Position numbers and translations under genes: made by a program. Shown one piece after another: positions 1 to 8,158 of a stretch of DNA of 64,000 bases (positions are counted from its first letter, which is position 1; every line of letters begins with the position of its first letter). The DNA comes from Neorhizobium sp. UBA3556 (lineage in GTDB: Bacteria > Pseudomonadota > Alphaproteobacteria > Rhizobiales > Rhizobiaceae). Under the pieces are notes generated by a model. The model did not search any database, had not been told where the DNA came from, and was given only the letters and a program-made list of their open reading frames with translations. The stretch lies in contig DFNX01000002.1 in NCBI GenBank assembly GCA_002376235.1, forward strand, positions 1-64,000. The letters are read 5' to 3'.

Positions 1-1006
1 AAAGTTGCTGGTCGCCCGGCAGCAACTCTGACCATCGCGGATAGCCCAGAAAGTTCGATGTCTTTTCATAGAGATTGCGCAGCAGTGTGAAATGATAGCG
101 CTCGATCTTGTCCGCCGCGATTGCCTCCTCCAGCGTCCGCTTGAGGTAAAGGTGATAAGAAAAGCTCTGGTTGGAATCGCCATTCTTCGTGTCTAGCTCA
201 AAGGTTCCATCCTCCAGCCTTTTCAGCATGTAGCAGGTTTTTTTCCCCAACTCATTGAACAGCACGTTAAAGAACAGCGGGCTGTGGGTCGTAATGATGA
301 ATTTCAGGCCGTTCACGCTTTCACTTCTCTTGATGAGGTCAGCGACATCGACGGCAAGCTGAATAAGATGGTTCTCGTCGAGCGAGCTAACTGGATCATC
401 GATGAATATGTATTCGAGATCGTTGAACTGATCCGTCTCGCGCTCATCGACTTCGGCGACATTGCGGGTGCTGATGACCTGATCCAGCAGGCAATAAAAA
501 ACGCTCCAGATGAAGTTGCTTTCTTCACCCTTCGATATTTTGAGACGTTCTGGGTTGGTCTCCGGATCTTGCCCCAGTGTGAAGATCACTTCGGAAAATG
601 GCGGGACGGTAATCTCTTTGTCGTCCTTGTCCCTTGTTTTGTATTCCTCATTGAAGCGGGGCGTAAGGTTCGGCTGGGTGTAACGCTGAAACACGGTGAT
701 CACATTGAGGTCGAGTCCAAGATCTTCGAAGGCGGACCTGGTGAACGCATTCGGCTGAATGCAGAGCTTCCGCTCGGTATCGCCGGTCAGATCATTGTCC
801 CAGTAAAAGAGATCTTCGGTAAAGGCGTTGTAGTAGAGCACCTTAGGGCGATAATCGTCGTCCCGTTCCTCGGTCTTTGGGTCGATTAGCTCTCTGAATG
901 CGCGGGACAGTCGCGTCTTGCCGGAGGCGTTGAACGCATAGATCAGCTGCACCTTCTTGTCGGCGTCCCTCAGCGTCTCGGCAATCTCGGTCAGGGTCTG
1001 TCCCAT
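1..1006 (-). CDS. AAA family ATPase beside hsdS (RloA/anticodon-nuclease-like), partial at window edge
   Basis: The reading frame starts at ATG 1006, directly after the hsdS stop codon, and runs off the left edge (about 335 codons seen). The start reads MGQTLTEIAETLRDADKK and is followed by a Walker A sequence FNASGKTRLSR near residue 30. A Walker B/D-loop stretch YIFIDDPVSSLDENH lies near residue 200 and a switch-like ITTHSPLFFNVL follows. This is the ABC-type ATPase arrangement of AAA_13/RloA/PrrC-like proteins that accompany type I restriction loci. Family knowledge suggests an accessory defence role, possibly tRNA cleavage triggered when restriction fails, but no nuclease domain is visible in the portion seen. 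Position in the hsd operon, with no gap after hsdS, supports co-translation. Confidence 0.75.
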   Translation of the reverse strand, partial: MGQTLTEIAETLRDADKKVQLIYAFNASGKTRLSRAFRELIDPKTEERDDDYRPKVLYYNAFTEDLFYWDNDLTGDTERKLCIQPNAFTRSAFEDLGLDLNVITVFQRYTQPNLTPRFNEEYKTRDKDDKEITVPPFSEVIFTLGQDPETNPERLKISKGEESNFIWSVFYCLLDQVISTRNVAEVDERETDQFNDLEYIFIDDPVSSLDENHLIQLAVDVADLIKRSESVNGLKFIITTHSPLFFNVLFNELGKKTCYMLKRLEDGTFELDTKNGDSNQSFSYHLYLKRTLEEAIAADKIERYHFTLLRNLYEKTSNFLGYPRWSELLPGDQQL

Positions 1007-2269
1007 TTACGCCGCCTCTGCATCGGGTTTGGGAAAGCTCAGCAGCTGATCGCGGTAATAGGCATATTGTTTTTCGCGCAGCTCGATCTCGCGGGCCAGG
1101 CCTTCGCTGATCGAAGTCGTCAGCGTGTCGAACTTGTCAAGGATTGCGACAATGCGCGTCTGTTCCTCGAGAGACTTAGCAGGGTCGTGTGGGAAAGGAA
1201 CCGGCAGCCGCACATTCTTGACCCCATCAATCAGGAGCCTTTTGATCTTACCGCTCGAAACGTACTTCGCTTTCTGATCATGAAAGGCATTTGTTTGCAT
1301 CGCATATGCGATGAACTTAGGGTTCATGTTATGGCGGAAAGCATAGCTATCATCGTGGATCGCGACTTTTTCTTCTCCCAGCCACGCGACCGCTTTGCCA
1401 ACGTCTTCAATTGTTTCGCTGACGCCCGCGATGACAACATCACTCGGCTCAGCATATCGCAACGACGCCGCCATATCACTTCTGACCTTTGAATGCGTTT
1501 TGTGCGCGAAGACACCATAGTGCGTATAGATTTCGCCATAGTGGATTGCGCCAATGCCTTCATCGACATAATCGGCTTTCGTAAAGCGCTTCCCACGGAT
1601 GAACTCACCAATTTCGTCCAAGGGTTTCCATTCGACATCCCCACCTTCAAAGCTGAGAAGCCGGTCACGGTAGTGGTTGTACTGTTTCTTGCGGGCGGCA
1701 AGCTCGACGGCAAGCTCGGCGGTAAGCTCGGCGGTAAGCTCGGTGGAGCTGTCGAGTATCCGGACAATCTCCCCCTGTATCGCCAGCGACTTCTCCGGAT
1801 CATCCGGGCACGGGATGGGGACAAGGTACTGTAGAATGTACGATTTGCTTCCACGAGGCATCTTTGCGCCCTTGGAGTGCTGAATATTGTACTCGAAGAA
1901 ATCTTCGTCGGTCAGAACCTGAAAAAGATAGCGCGAGTTCAACACAGAGTCTGTTGGATGAACCACCAGAACGTCCCCATTGGTTCCACCTCTCCGATCT
2001 GCGTGCCAGATTTTCCTGAGGTAGGGTCGAATGTTGCCGATAAGGACGTCGCCCTCCTTGAATTCGGTAAGATTGCCGGACGTAGGAACGTAGCTTGAAT
2101 CTACCCTCCCAGCTCGGTTTTGAAGAAGGTTGTCCACTCCGACGTAGTTTGACTCATTGAGCTGATCGGAACAGATGCGGGTCGTTGAATACTGTGCAAT
2201 ATCCCCCAACGGCACCCACGCCACCTCAGCTCCATCCAGCAGCTTCTCCAGAAAACCGGCAGCACTCAT
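1007..2269 (-). CDS. hsdS: Type I restriction-modification specificity subunit HsdS
   Basis: This 420-residue protein has the two-half architecture of HsdS. A first target-recognition domain occupies about residues 1-165, a central conserved helix follows, a second recognition domain covers about 205-370, and a C-terminal helix closes it. The two conserved helices end in the matching sequences KQYNHYRDRLLSF and KQYAYYRDQLLSF. HsdS chooses the bipartite DNA target of the HsdM/HsdR complex. The central helix contains TEL-TAEL-TAEL-AVEL, the same kind of four-residue repeat that sets the spacer length in EcoR124-type enzymes. The ATG overlaps the hsdM stop by four bases (ATGA), indicating translational coupling. 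Confidence 0.93.
   Translation of the reverse strand: MSAAGFLEKLLDGAEVAWVPLGDIAQYSTTRICSDQLNESNYVGVDNLLQNRAGRVDSSYVPTSGNLTEFKEGDVLIGNIRPYLRKIWHADRRGGTNGDVLVVHPTDSVLNSRYLFQVLTDEDFFEYNIQHSKGAKMPRGSKSYILQYLVPIPCPDDPEKSLAIQGEIVRILDSSTELTAELTAELAVELAARKKQYNHYRDRLLSFEGGDVEWKPLDEIGEFIRGKRFTKADYVDEGIGAIHYGEIYTHYGVFAHKTHSKVRSDMAASLRYAEPSDVVIAGVSETIEDVGKAVAWLGEEKVAIHDDSYAFRHNMNPKFIAYAMQTNAFHDQKAKYVSSGKIKRLLIDGVKNVRLPVPFPHDPAKSLEEQTRIVAILDKFDTLTTSISEGLAREIELREKQYAYYRDQLLSFPKPDAEAA
1694..1741 (-). repeat. Four tandem 12-bp units inside hsdS (TAEL-type spacer repeat)
   Basis: On the plus strand the units read GGCGGCAAGCTC, GACGGCAAGCTC, GGCGGTAAGCTC, GGCGGTAAGCTC. Each encodes one four-residue turn (TEL/TAEL/TAEL/AVEL-type) of the central HsdS helix. 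Units 3 and 4 are identical, so gain or loss of a unit by slippage would keep the frame and change the spacer of the recognised DNA site. Confidence 0.85.
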
Positions 2270-3813
2270 GCGTCAATCTCCGCAATGATCGCGTCGATGT
2301 CGGTGCGCAGGCGATCGATCTTCTCAACCGTGGTTCTGATCTCGGCATTCAGCTCATCGATGTTGACAACCACGCGCGTGTCGCGCGGCTCGACGTAGGA
2401 ACTGACCGAGAGGTTGTAGCCCCGCTCCACGATGGTCTCATACGGCACCGAGACGGCGACATGGTCGACGTCTTGCTTGCGATCAAAAATCTCCATCACC
2501 CGCGCGATGTGATCGTCCGTCATCAGATTGGTGTTGGTGGCCTTCTTGAAGAACTCTCCGCCGCTTGCATCGATGAATTGAATGGCCGTGTCGGTCTTGT
2601 TCTTGGCAAGGACCAGGATCGTCACCGCGATGGTCGTTCCGTAGAAAAGGTTGGAGCCGAGCGCGATCACCGTCTCGACATAGTTGTTATCGACCAGATA
2701 TTGCCGGATCTTCTTCTCCGCGCCGTCGCGATAGAAGATCCCCGGGAAGCATACGATCGCCGCGCGGCCCTTGGCTGACAGGTAACTCAGGGCATGGAGC
2801 ACAAAGGCAAAATCTGCCTTTGATTTGGGTGCCAGCACTCCCGCCGGAGCAAAGCGGTCATCGTTGATCAGGGTCGGATTGTCCGAGCCGATCCACTTCA
2901 CCGAATAAGGCGGGTTGGAAACGATGGCATCAAAGGGCTTGTCGTCCTGGAAATACGGATGGGTGAGCGTATCGCCGCGCTGGATATTGAACTTGTCGTA
3001 ATTGATGTTGTGCAGGAACATGTTCATGCGGGCGAGGTTGTAGGTCGTGTGGTTGATCTCCTGCCCGAAGAAGCCCTCTTCGATGATGTGTGCGTCGAAG
3101 TGCTTCTTGGCTTGGAGCAGCAGGGAGCCGGAGCCGCAGGCCGGATCGTAAATCTTGTTGACCTTGTCCTGCCCATGCATGGCGAGCTGTGCGATGAGCT
3201 TGGAGACATGTTGAGGGGTGAAAAATTCCCCGCCGGACTTGCCCGCATTGGCTGCGTAGTTTGAGATCAAGAATTCATAGGCATCGCCGAACAGATCAAT
3301 CTGGCTGTTGTGGAAGTCTCCGAAATCGAGCTCCGCAACGCGCTTCAACACTTTTGCCAAGCGGCTATTCTTTTCCGTGACGGTGTTGCCCAGGCGCGTG
3401 CTGGTCGTGTCGAAGTCGGCGAACAGGCCCTTGATGTCCAGCTCAGAGGGGTAGCCATTGGCGGAGGATTCGATCGCCGCAAAAACCTGAGCGAGATCGG
3501 TGTTGAGGCTGTTATTGGTGTTAGCGTTCTTCGCGACATTGGCGAACAGCTGGCTGGGATAGATGAAATATCCCTTGGTCTTGATGGCGTCGTCCTTGAT
3601 ATCATCGGTTACGACATTGTCGGGAAGACCAGCGTAGTTGATGCTCTCGTCATCCGCCTCGATGTAAGCGGCGAAATTCTCGCTGATAAAGCGGTAAAAG
3701 AGCGTGCCGAGGACATATTGCTTGAAGTCCCAGCCATCGACTGAGCCGCGCACATCGTTCGCGATGTCCCAGATTTTCCGTTGTAGCGCCGCACGTTGTT
3801 CCTGGCCGGTCAT
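2266..3813 (-). CDS. hsdM: Type I restriction-modification DNA methyltransferase subunit HsdM
   Basis: The 515-residue product is a typical-length HsdM, an N6-adenine methyltransferase that works as HsdM2S for methylation and with HsdR for restriction. The N-terminal helical domain (GWDFKQYVLGTLFYRF) precedes the catalytic domain. The SAM-binding motif DPACGSGSLLLQ lies near residue 222 and the catalytic motif NPPYSVKW near residue 303. FFTPQHVSKLIAQL precedes the SAM motif as usual. The gene overlaps both neighbours by four bases (small HTH gene upstream, hsdS downstream), so the locus is one tightly coupled operon. HsdR is not in the window; it may lie beyond the left edge. Confidence 0.96.
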   Translation of the reverse strand: MTGQEQRAALQRKIWDIANDVRGSVDGWDFKQYVLGTLFYRFISENFAAYIEADDESINYAGLPDNVVTDDIKDDAIKTKGYFIYPSQLFANVAKNANTNNSLNTDLAQVFAAIESSANGYPSELDIKGLFADFDTTSTRLGNTVTEKNSRLAKVLKRVAELDFGDFHNSQIDLFGDAYEFLISNYAANAGKSGGEFFTPQHVSKLIAQLAMHGQDKVNKIYDPACGSGSLLLQAKKHFDAHIIEEGFFGQEINHTTYNLARMNMFLHNINYDKFNIQRGDTLTHPYFQDDKPFDAIVSNPPYSVKWIGSDNPTLINDDRFAPAGVLAPKSKADFAFVLHALSYLSAKGRAAIVCFPGIFYRDGAEKKIRQYLVDNNYVETVIALGSNLFYGTTIAVTILVLAKNKTDTAIQFIDASGGEFFKKATNTNLMTDDHIARVMEIFDRKQDVDHVAVSVPYETIVERGYNLSVSSYVEPRDTRVVVNIDELNAEIRTTVEKIDRLRTDIDAIIAEIDA

Positions 3814-4001
3814 CTCTCTTTGTCCTTCTTCGGACTGGCTTCACGCTCGATCCAGTCCTCAATATCCACGCGCCGAAACCGCCAAGTGCCGCCAACCTTG
3901 AAACCGGGCAGCTTGCTGTCGGCCGCAAGGCGGTAGGCGGTTTTCTTGTTGATCCTGAGATAGTCGGCGACTTCATCAATGGTCATGATGTCTGCTGCCA
4001 T
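3810..4001 (-). CDS. Small helix-turn-helix (excisionase/MerR-like) DNA-binding protein
   Basis: This 63-residue protein has one winged HTH: DEVADYLRINKKTAYRLAAD, then a wing LPGFKVGGTWRFRR and the end of the domain VDIEDWIERE. This is the excisionase-type fold often placed as the first gene of type I restriction operons. I chose ATG 4001 because GGAAAG sits at a good distance upstream; a GTG at 4010 and an ATG at 3986 are alternatives. Its stop overlaps the hsdM start by four bases. A role as operon autoregulator is inference; the family also includes recombination directionality factors. Confidence 0.75.
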   Translation of the reverse strand: MAADIMTIDEVADYLRINKKTAYRLAADSKLPGFKVGGTWRFRRVDIEDWIEREASPKKDKER

Positions 4002-4432
4002 GCGAAGCACTTTCCGAAAATCATCCGTTTTGAGATTTCTATGGAAATTTGCGGATTCCTACAAGGCGGGAATTCCAAGCGATTTCAGAGTTCTGATGAG
4101 ATCGGGCTGGCTTTGGACGTGTCGCTCCTTGTGTTCGGGATTCGTCACTGTCTTCGATGTCCGGGCACCTGAGCCAAGTCACTGTTCAAGCCCTCTAGCT
4201 GTGCCCACGGTCCAATCGATGCGGCTTGTGCGGCTTTGACTATGAAAGAAGGAGCGGGCATCCTGAAAGTTCGCGCTTGCCTAAACTTGGCCCGGTGAAC
4301 GTCCGTTATCGACAGTTTTCGCCCCAGATCCGGCCAGTCCATTCTTCGGCCCCATTACAGCCATCAACTTCGACGCGCTCACGTCTCCTATTGGCGCGAA
4401 GCTGCCTACATGTGCCATTTAGGTATACCTCC

Positions 4433-4530
4433 TGAGACAATCTCCGTGAGACGCAAATCAGTGTATCATTTGGGTTGATTTTGCAGATATGAGACGCTAC
4501 CCATTGAAGGTCTAGAACCTAATGAGACGC
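4433..4530. promoter_or_regulatory. Repeated TGAGAC boxes before the serine recombinase gene (candidate res region)
   Basis: TGAGACA occurs at 4433 and TGAGACGC at 4447, 4490 and 4523. The boxes lie in the gap between the restriction operon and the recombinase gene, where resolvases normally have their res subsites. Complete inverted partners were not recognised, so this is only a candidate. The rest of 4002-4432 shows no gene; it should contain the hsd operon promoter. Confidence 0.35.
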
Positions 4531-4533
4531 TTC

Positions 4534-5088
4534 ATGGCAATTTACGGGTATGCGCGGGTCAGCACCATCGATCAGGATCTGGCGATTCAAGAGGCGGCTC
4601 TAAAGGCGGCCGGGTGCACGGTCATCCGGGCGGAAAAGAAATCCGGATCGACTAAGCAGGATCGGAAGGAGCTTAACACCCTTCTGGAGTTCATGCGCGA
4701 CGGCGACAGCCTGGTCGTGACGCGGGTCGATCGACTGGCAAGATCAGTTGGAGATCTGCAGGACATCGTACGGCTGCTGAAACAGAAAGGTGTGACGCTG
4801 AAGGCGACGGAACAGCCGATCGACACCAGTTCGGCAGCCGGCAAAGCCTTCCTCGATATGCTCGGCGTGTTTGCTGAGTTCGAGACGAACCTTCGCAGAG
4901 AACGACAGATGGAGGGCATCGCCGCAGCAAAGAGCAGAGGGGTCTACAAGGGGAGGAAGCCCCATGTTGATGTTGCTGAGATCCGCCGACTTAAATCCGA
5001 CGGGATGGGACCAACAGAAATTGCCAAGACACTGAACATAGGTCGGGCGAGCGTGTATCGCGCCCTTAGAGAAGCCGCATCATCGTAG
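4534..5088 (+). CDS. Serine recombinase of the resolvase/invertase family
   Basis: The 184-residue protein begins MAIYGYARVSTIDQDLAIQ with the catalytic serine in YARVS. It continues with the resolvase core (VVTRVDRLARSVGDLQDIV, FAEFETNLRRERQMEGIAAAK) and ends in a small HTH (GPTEIAKTLNIGRASVYRAL). This length and order fit small DNA resolvases/invertases of the Tn3 resolvase type. A start four codons earlier (4522) is possible, but 4534 gives the usual N-terminus. Nearby transposase genes are absent, so it may be a remnant of a transposon or a plasmid multimer-resolution enzyme. It lies next to the restriction operon, facing away from it. Confidence 0.92.
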   Translation: MAIYGYARVSTIDQDLAIQEAALKAAGCTVIRAEKKSGSTKQDRKELNTLLEFMRDGDSLVVTRVDRLARSVGDLQDIVRLLKQKGVTLKATEQPIDTSSAAGKAFLDMLGVFAEFETNLRRERQMEGIAAAKSRGVYKGRKPHVDVAEIRRLKSDGMGPTEIAKTLNIGRASVYRALREAASS

Positions 5089-5265
5089 GTCAAGATGGCG
5101 GCTTCGCGCCATAACCGGACATTCGCATCAGGATACGTATGATTTGCCTTTGGGGGCCGTGAGCAGAGTAGCCGCTCCCAAAAGCATTTCTTCAGCAGGC
5201 AGACCACCGGCGAGATGAGAGACTTTCCGAGCACTACTACGGTTTAGAGGCGAGAGATTCCGTCT

Positions 5266-5943
5266 TCATTTGTCACCATCGATTTCTTCGCCATGAGCGC
5301 CGCCCCCCGCAGCACGCGATACATCAGTCTGGCCGTGAACGGTTTCCCTACGAGCCAGCATTTCCACGAAACGCGTGATCAGCTTCGTTCGCGTCTCCAG
5401 CTTCTTGGCGGCACTGACACGATAAATGATGGCGTATCGATTGGCGCGGTCGAGCGTCTGATAGAAGCGGGAAGCGGCCGCGTTCAGGCTGAGCGCATTC
5501 AGAAGATCTTCAGGTGGCACGGCATATCGTTGGGAAACGTAAGCGTTCTGCCACCTCCCATCACTCTTTGCGGCCTCGATTTGAGAAAGCCCAGCCGGCC
5601 GCATGCGTCCATTCGCCATTAGGCGCTCGGCGGCCTCCTTATTCCTAGCGGACCAGAGGCTGCCGGCGCGTCGAGGGGTCATTCTTACCATGTAGTGATG
5701 CTCGTCCAGCTTTTGGAGCTGGCCGTCGATCCACCCGCAACACAGCGCGGCTTCGATGGCTTCTTGTTTTCCGATGGTAGCCACAGGGGCGGTCGCCTTG
5801 GAAACCTTCAACCAAAAGCCCTTTGAGCGGTCCGACTGCAGAAGCATGTGCTCCTCGAGGTCCAAGCTACTGTAGAACGCCAGCGTTGGCAGGTCCTGTC
5901 CGTTCACTGTCGTCTCCAGGGAGTTAAGCGCGGCGGCTTGCAT
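5266..5943 (-). CDS. YdeI/OmpD-associated family protein
   Basis: About 225 residues with the YdeI-type core: LPTLAFYSSLDLEEHMLL, then SKGFWLKVSKAT, EAALCCGWIDGQ and MTPRRAGSLWSARN, and a C-terminal helical region ending in TKLITRFVEMLARRE. Family members are cytoplasmic proteins of poorly known function, named from bacteriocin-protection and OmpD-linked phenotypes. A TTG at 5973 could also serve as start; I prefer the first ATG at 5943. It stands alone on the minus strand, separated from the recombinase by about 180 bases with no gene. Confidence 0.85.
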   Translation of the reverse strand: MQAAALNSLETTVNGQDLPTLAFYSSLDLEEHMLLQSDRSKGFWLKVSKATAPVATIGKQEAIEAALCCGWIDGQLQKLDEHHYMVRMTPRRAGSLWSARNKEAAERLMANGRMRPAGLSQIEAAKSDGRWQNAYVSQRYAVPPEDLLNALSLNAAASRFYQTLDRANRYAIIYRVSAAKKLETRTKLITRFVEMLARRETVHGQTDVSRAAGGGAHGEEIDGDK

Positions 5944-6021
5944 AGTTTTTTTGGAGCACTTTCCCGCCTCCAAATGTGGTACGAAGCCATCGCTCGTTAA
6001 TACCGTAGAATTCGGCGTGTG

Positions 6022-6882
6022 CTACTTCGCATTCAGAAACTCCATTATGATCTCTGTTGCGTATTCTGGCAGCCTACTGCCTGGGATAGCAGCCATCGCC
6101 TCGCCAAGATAGGAACCGTGACCGCCAGGCAGAGCAAGTAGCTGAGCGTTCGGAATGGTGTGTGCCATTGCAACCACATGTTCTAGAGGGGCGACGTCGT
6201 TATGGGCCTGCACGAGCATCGTCGGCGCACGGATAGCACCGAGCTGCGCATCACTCCAGCCTTCGAACGTTAGGAGGTTGTCCATAATTTTTGGTGTGAG
6301 GTTAGCGAGATCGCCAGGATTGGGAGCAACTTCCAGATAGGCCCTACGATAAATTTCAGGCATGCTTTCTGGAGAGGCTTGGCGGAACGCCGCGAGGAGT
6401 TCGGGCCGGATCGAATCCCTTCTGGCGTAAATCGAGCCGAGGACGAGACGGTCGACCAGCTCTGGATACCTAAGAGTAAGTTCGATGGCGACGCCTGCAC
6501 CATTGCTGAAACCGAGGACGTCGACCTTGCCGACATCAAGCTGTCGAAGCAGTTCGGCAGTGTCGTCAGCCATTTGGCTAAAAGACAGCGGACGATCAAT
6601 ATCGGCGGTGTGGCCGTGTGCCTGCTGCTCCGGAGCAATCACTAGGCGTTGCGCCGCAAGGGCGGGAAGAACCGCACCAAAGGTCGTCTGGATCGTCGAG
6701 CCGCCTCCGTGGAGAATGAGCAGAGGTTTTCCGGCACCGTGCACCTCATAATACATCGTGAGCGGGCCGATCTTCGCATATTGCGCTCCGGTCGCAGGAG
6801 CCGCCAGACCGGGAGTGAATCCAAAGCCGCAGATCGGCGCAAGAAGTACCATAAGGAAGACCTTCCTAAGACAACGCCGCAT
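6022..6882 (-). CDS. Alpha/beta hydrolase with signal peptide
   Basis: A 286-residue alpha/beta hydrolase. The N-terminus MRRCLRKVFLMVLLAP...GLAAPA looks like a cleavable signal peptide, so the enzyme is probably exported. HGGGST forms the oxyanion loop, GFSNGAG is the nucleophile elbow (Ser), and GGHGSY carries the catalytic His near the C-terminus. The substrate cannot be told. The start at 6882 overlaps the upstream SRPBCC gene by 17 bases; an in-frame ATG at 6924 would overlap more and lacks a clean signal peptide. It is the last gene of an ArsR-SRPBCC-hydrolase operon. Confidence 0.88.
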   Translation of the reverse strand: MRRCLRKVFLMVLLAPICGFGFTPGLAAPATGAQYAKIGPLTMYYEVHGAGKPLLILHGGGSTIQTTFGAVLPALAAQRLVIAPEQQAHGHTADIDRPLSFSQMADDTAELLRQLDVGKVDVLGFSNGAGVAIELTLRYPELVDRLVLGSIYARRDSIRPELLAAFRQASPESMPEIYRRAYLEVAPNPGDLANLTPKIMDNLLTFEGWSDAQLGAIRAPTMLVQAHNDVAPLEHVVAMAHTIPNAQLLALPGGHGSYLGEAMAAIPGSRLPEYATEIIMEFLNAK

Positions 6883-7345
6883 CGCTAGCCTCCGCGATTG
6901 CTGTGGCAAGCCGGTTGAAACCATCTTCAGTCCCGGCGACCCGTTGACTCTTTGCCCCTTCGTCTCCCAGAAAGACCGCCTGCTCAGTAAACTTCATCAG
7001 CGTCTGCCTTCCGAGCGGCGAGAACTCCACTGTGGCAAGCGACGCCGACATCCTGCGGTCTGCGAAGGTCATCTCGTAGGCGTAAATGATGCGTTGCTCG
7101 GGCACGATATCGAGGAAGTAGGAACGATATGTCAGCTCCTGGCCGTCTGGCGTAAGCCAGCGTTTCGCCTCCCCAGCGCCGACTCGAAAATCAAAGGTGT
7201 CCTCAAGGATAGTCCACTCGGGGTGACACGCGTTCCAGACTTCCTTCAGAGCGCGGTCGCTCCAAAACCTGAAGGCGTGTCGGGGCGAGCCGGGTAGCTC
7301 TCGTTCGATGACAAACGTGGTATGTTCTAGGGATTCAGGTTTCAT
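6866..7345 (-). CDS. SRPBCC (AHSA1-like) domain protein
   Basis: The protein of 159 residues starts MKPESLEHTTFVIERELPG and follows the AHSA1/START-like pattern (PRHAFRFWSDRALKEVWNA, FRVGAGEAKRW, EQRIIYAYEM, GRQTLMKFTEQAVF). These proteins fold into a hydrophobic ligand-binding cup. Pairing with a directly upstream ArsR-type repressor is a very common arrangement. The open frame extends further upstream, but the ATG at 7345 matches the family start and overlaps the arsR-type gene by 11 bases. Confidence 0.9.
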   Translation of the reverse strand: MKPESLEHTTFVIERELPGSPRHAFRFWSDRALKEVWNACHPEWTILEDTFDFRVGAGEAKRWLTPDGQELTYRSYFLDIVPEQRIIYAYEMTFADRRMSASLATVEFSPLGRQTLMKFTEQAVFLGDEGAKSQRVAGTEDGFNRLATAIAEASDAALS

Positions 7346-7679
7346 TCTCGGTCTCCGCGTCAGGAATTGCCAGCATCGCTGCTGCAAGCTTGTCAAATGC
7401 CTTGTTCCAAGAAGCCTCTCGGCTGCGCGTCCATTCGCTGATGGTGCGAAGCGCGGTCGGCTCCAGGTAGTAAGTGCGTGAGCGACCCTGCTTCTTGGAT
7501 ACGACGATCCCGCCGGCCTCCAATATCTGTAGATGCTTGACCGCCGATGGCAGCCGCATGCCCGATGGCGCCGCAAGCTGCTTGACGGTGGCGGGTCCGA
7601 GGCTCAATCGCTCGACCATGCCCAGGCGTCCGGGATCCGCCAGGGCGTGAAAGATATGTTCGACGGATTGACCTATCAT
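7335..7679 (-). CDS. ArsR-type winged-helix repressor
   Basis: A 114-residue regulator with the ArsR winged helix: HIFHALADPGRLGMVERL, recognition region MRLPSAVKHLQILEAGGIV, and wing SKKQGRSRTYYLEP. No cysteine metal-binding motif is present, as is usual for ArsR proteins that partner SRPBCC genes. It heads the operon with the SRPBCC and hydrolase genes, and two inverted repeats sit directly upstream, so autorepression is the likely mode. Confidence 0.92.
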   Translation of the reverse strand: MIGQSVEHIFHALADPGRLGMVERLSLGPATVKQLAAPSGMRLPSAVKHLQILEAGGIVVSKKQGRSRTYYLEPTALRTISEWTRSREASWNKAFDKLAAAMLAIPDAETENET

Positions 7680-7688
7680 TTACTCACC

Positions 7689-7712
7689 ATAGTTTCCTGA
7701 TTGGGAAACTAT
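7689..7712. promoter_or_regulatory. Operator-like inverted repeat 1 upstream of the arsR-type gene
   Basis: ATAGTTTCC, five bases (TGATT), then GGGAAACTAT. The repeat starts about ten bases before the start codon, placing it over the leader or promoter. Confidence 0.7.
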
Positions 7713-7737
7713 TAAGGTCAACTGCGAGTGTCAAGAC

Positions 7738-7757
7738 AGTTTCTAGTTTAGGAAACT
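7738..7757. promoter_or_regulatory. Operator-like inverted repeat 2 upstream of the arsR-type gene
   Basis: AGTTTC, eight bases, GAAACT. It shares the AGTTTC/GAAACT core with repeat 1. The two centres lie 47 bases apart, about four and a half helical turns. Confidence 0.7.
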
Positions 7758-7825
7758 ATTCGAGATTCTGAACTGAGAAGATCGCAGGCGAGGGAACGGG
7801 GCTCCCCCTGAAAGCGCACTATGAA

Positions 7826-7859
7826 AAACCACACCGCCGCTACACGGGCGGTATGGTTT
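7826..7859 (-). terminator. Intrinsic terminator after the 65-codon membrane protein gene
   Basis: A 13-bp stem with one mismatch (GGCGGTATGGTTT on the plus strand pairs with AAACCACACCGCC). On the minus strand it is followed by a run of T. It lies about 50 bases after the stop codon at 7910. Confidence 0.6.
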
Positions 7860-7909
7860 CTAACTCTCATGGTAATGGACGTTCGCGAGAACGCCGAAGG
7901 CTGGAAGGA

Positions 7910-8107
7910 TCACGAGCTGCGCCGGACTGGGCGGAAGAATAGATAGAGGCCGGTCGCAATGAGAAGAGAAAGTGGCCCAAGCGGCGCGTACACGATAGCC
8001 GGCGGAGGTGTCCCGAACGCCATAGCCGCAAAATTAGCCGCAATGGTAAGCGCTAGAAGAATGCCGAGCCAGCGGTGAGCCTGACGTATTGATACCTGCA
8101 GAATCAT
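7910..8107 (-). CDS. Small two-helix membrane protein
   Basis: The 65-residue protein has two hydrophobic segments, LGILLALTIAANFAAMAF (about residues 14-31) and APLGPLSLLIATGLYLFF (about 41-58), and a basic C-terminus (RPVRRSS). ATG 8107 is preceded by a clear GGAGG ribosome site. No family was recognised. It is the last gene after araC-type and VOC genes on the same strand, about 50 bases from the VOC stop codon, so it is probably co-transcribed with them. Confidence 0.65.
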   Translation of the reverse strand: MILQVSIRQAHRWLGILLALTIAANFAAMAFGTPPPAIVYAPLGPLSLLIATGLYLFFRPVRRSS

Positions 8108-8158
8108 GGGATCCTCCGAGAACGGCCTTCGTGACACATAGTAAGACGCATGGCTTCT

